Shown piece after piece: positions 14,324-15,044 of a stretch of 15,044 nucleotides of DNA. The translations under genes and the position numbers were made by a program. Every line of letters starts with the position of its first letter. Position 1 is the first letter of the stretch. The notes beneath the pieces were generated by a model, which saw nothing but the letters and a program-made list of their open reading frames with translations, ran no database searches and was not told the origin of the DNA. Source of the stretch: an uncultured Dialister sp. Its GTDB lineage: Bacteria > Bacillota > Negativicutes > Veillonellales > Dialisteraceae. Location: positions 1-15,044 of the forward strand of contig UQYL01000032.1 of the NCBI GenBank assembly GCA_900545365.1, given 5' to 3'.

Positions 14324-14352
14324 ACTATATGCAGGAAGAAGATTTCTGTCAA
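14324..14352 (-). promoter_or_regulatory. Strong promoter of the CorA-like gene
   Basis: Minus-strand -35 TTGACA (14347-14352), an exact 17-base spacer and -10 TATAGT (14324-14329): 11 of 12 consensus bases. Predicted start near 14317. The -35 follows directly on the T run of the pfkA terminator. Confidence 0.85.
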
Positions 14353-14375
14353 ATAAAAAGCGGGTCTCCCCGCTT
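14353..14375 (-). terminator. Terminator after pfkA
   Basis: Perfect 7-base stem AAGCGGG/CCCGCTT with a 4-base loop, followed on minus by CTTTTTATTT. It begins just after the pfkA TAA. Confidence 0.8.
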
Positions 14376-14376
14376 C

Positions 14377-15044
14377 TTACTTCATGAGCCCGCAGCCCGC
14401 GCCGATGGTCATGGCGAGCTCCCAGGCTTCTCTGTGAAATTCCCGTTTTTCCCGGAATGCTTCTTCATAAGAAAGAAGGCGGACCCGGCTCCCCGTGACG
14501 GACGTGAGGAAGCCTTTTTTCCCTTCCGCCAGTCCTTTCACCGCCGCTGCGCCGAGGAGAGTCCCCAGAATGGCGTCCCGCGCCGACGGCCGCCCGCCGC
14601 GCTGGATATATCCGAGAATGGTGGCGCACATATCGACGCCCGTTTTTTCTTCGAGCCATACCGCGAGTTCCCGCCCGTCCGCCGCGCCTTCCGCGCAGAG
14701 GATGAGGCTGTTCGTCCGGCCTTCCTTCATGAGGGCGGACAGCGCCTCCGCCAGTTTCTCCCTGTCGAAAGGGACCTCCGGGACGAGGGTAAATTCCGCG
14801 CCGCACGCCAGGCCGGCCGCGAGAGCGATGTGGCCCGCGCGGCGTCCCATCACTTCAATCACCGCCGCTCGGTTGTGGGAAGCCGCCGTATCGCGGATGC
14901 GCACCGCCGCTTCGAGAACCGTATTCACTGCCGTGTCGTAGCCGATGGTCTCTTCAGTGCCGCACATATCATTGTCGATCGTCGCCGGAATGACCGCTGT
15001 CGCCGTGCCGAGCTCCTCCAGCGCCGCCGCGCCTGCCATGGAGC
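14377..15044 (-). CDS. pfkA: 6-phosphofructokinase, C-terminal part (5' end beyond the window)
   Basis: Phosphorylates fructose 6-phosphate to the 1,6-bisphosphate in glycolysis (cytoplasmic tetramer). The last 222 or so residues of about 320 are visible; the N-terminal ATP-binding part lies right of base 15044. Seen: PATIDNDM with the catalytic Asp of the TIDND motif, TIGYDTAVNTVLEA, EVMGRRAGHIALAAGLACGAE (substrate and effector contacts), the AEGAADG segment, and GYIQRGGRPSARDA. TIDND with GYIQRGG marks the ATP-dependent bacterial PfkA group more than pyrophosphate-dependent forms, but the GGDG motif needed to prove this is mostly outside the window. A terminator follows, so it ends its transcription unit. 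Confidence 0.93.
   Translation of the reverse strand, partial: SMAGAAALEELGTATAVIPATIDNDMCGTEETIGYDTAVNTVLEAAVRIRDTAASHNRAAVIEVMGRRAGHIALAAGLACGAEFTLVPEVPFDREKLAEALSALMKEGRTNSLILCAEGAADGRELAVWLEEKTGVDMCATILGYIQRGGRPSARDAILGTLLGAAAVKGLAEGKKGFLTSVTGSRVRLLSYEEAFREKREFHREAWELAMTIGAGCGLMK

Noticed and set aside
14260..14346. Mg2+ riboswitch in the leader of the CorA-like gene
   Set aside because: The leader is under 60 bases with one simple hairpin and no terminator partner, far too small for an M-box.

Overview
The window looks like chromosomal DNA of a GC-rich diderm Firmicute (Negativicutes, Veillonellaceae-like; a Dialister-type genome is my best guess). The guess rests on the gene order miaB-mutS-mutL-(methyltransferase)-miaA-hfq, strong AGGAGG ribosome-binding sites, and the flavour of the protein sequences. 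It is a reading of the sequence, not a database result. Nearly every gene lies on the minus strand; one broken gene lies on plus. I see no rRNA, tRNA, CRISPR or insertion sequence.

Left end (1-1933, minus): a chimeric reading frame is followed, with an 11-base overlap, by a YtrB-like ABC ATPase that runs off the left edge. The chimera joins, in one uninterrupted frame, the first third of a UvrA-type ATPase, an unrecognised zinc-ribbon piece, a fragment of a ThrE-type (threonine/serine exporter, ThrE_2) membrane protein, and the DNA-binding and C-terminal part of a GntR/YtrA-type regulator. DNA left of about 1430 also seems to use codons differently from the rest. This is the strangest part of the window: either a real patchwork of gene remnants next to acquired DNA, or an assembly artefact.

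Plus-strand island (2042-2872): a secreted protein with two ABM-like ferredoxin-fold domains, with its own promoter and terminator, is interrupted by one in-frame TAG (2386-2388).

Central operon (10699 down to 2965, minus): miaB, mutS, mutL, an RsmJ-like methyltransferase, miaA and hfq are packed with 1-18 base gaps or 1-4 base overlaps. The operon combines tRNA A37 modification (MiaA prenylates, MiaB methylthiolates), mismatch repair (MutS, MutL) and the RNA chaperone Hfq. A near-perfect 7-1-7 Fur-type box (14 of 15 positions) lies just upstream of miaB, suggesting iron control of an operon whose first enzyme needs two [4Fe-4S] clusters.

Right part (10805-15044, minus): an enolase-superfamily enzyme of the o-succinylbenzoate synthase / N-acylamino acid racemase group has its own promoter and terminator. 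A YjiG/YjiH-like pair of nucleoside-recognition (Gate) membrane proteins follows; the first carries a perfect 9-base tandem repeat. Then come a CorA-like channel whose signature reads GVN rather than GMN, driven by a near-consensus promoter with a leader hairpin, and the C-terminal two thirds of 6-phosphofructokinase, cut by the right edge. Clear hairpin terminators separate these units. No gene-free stretch exceeds 300 bases.
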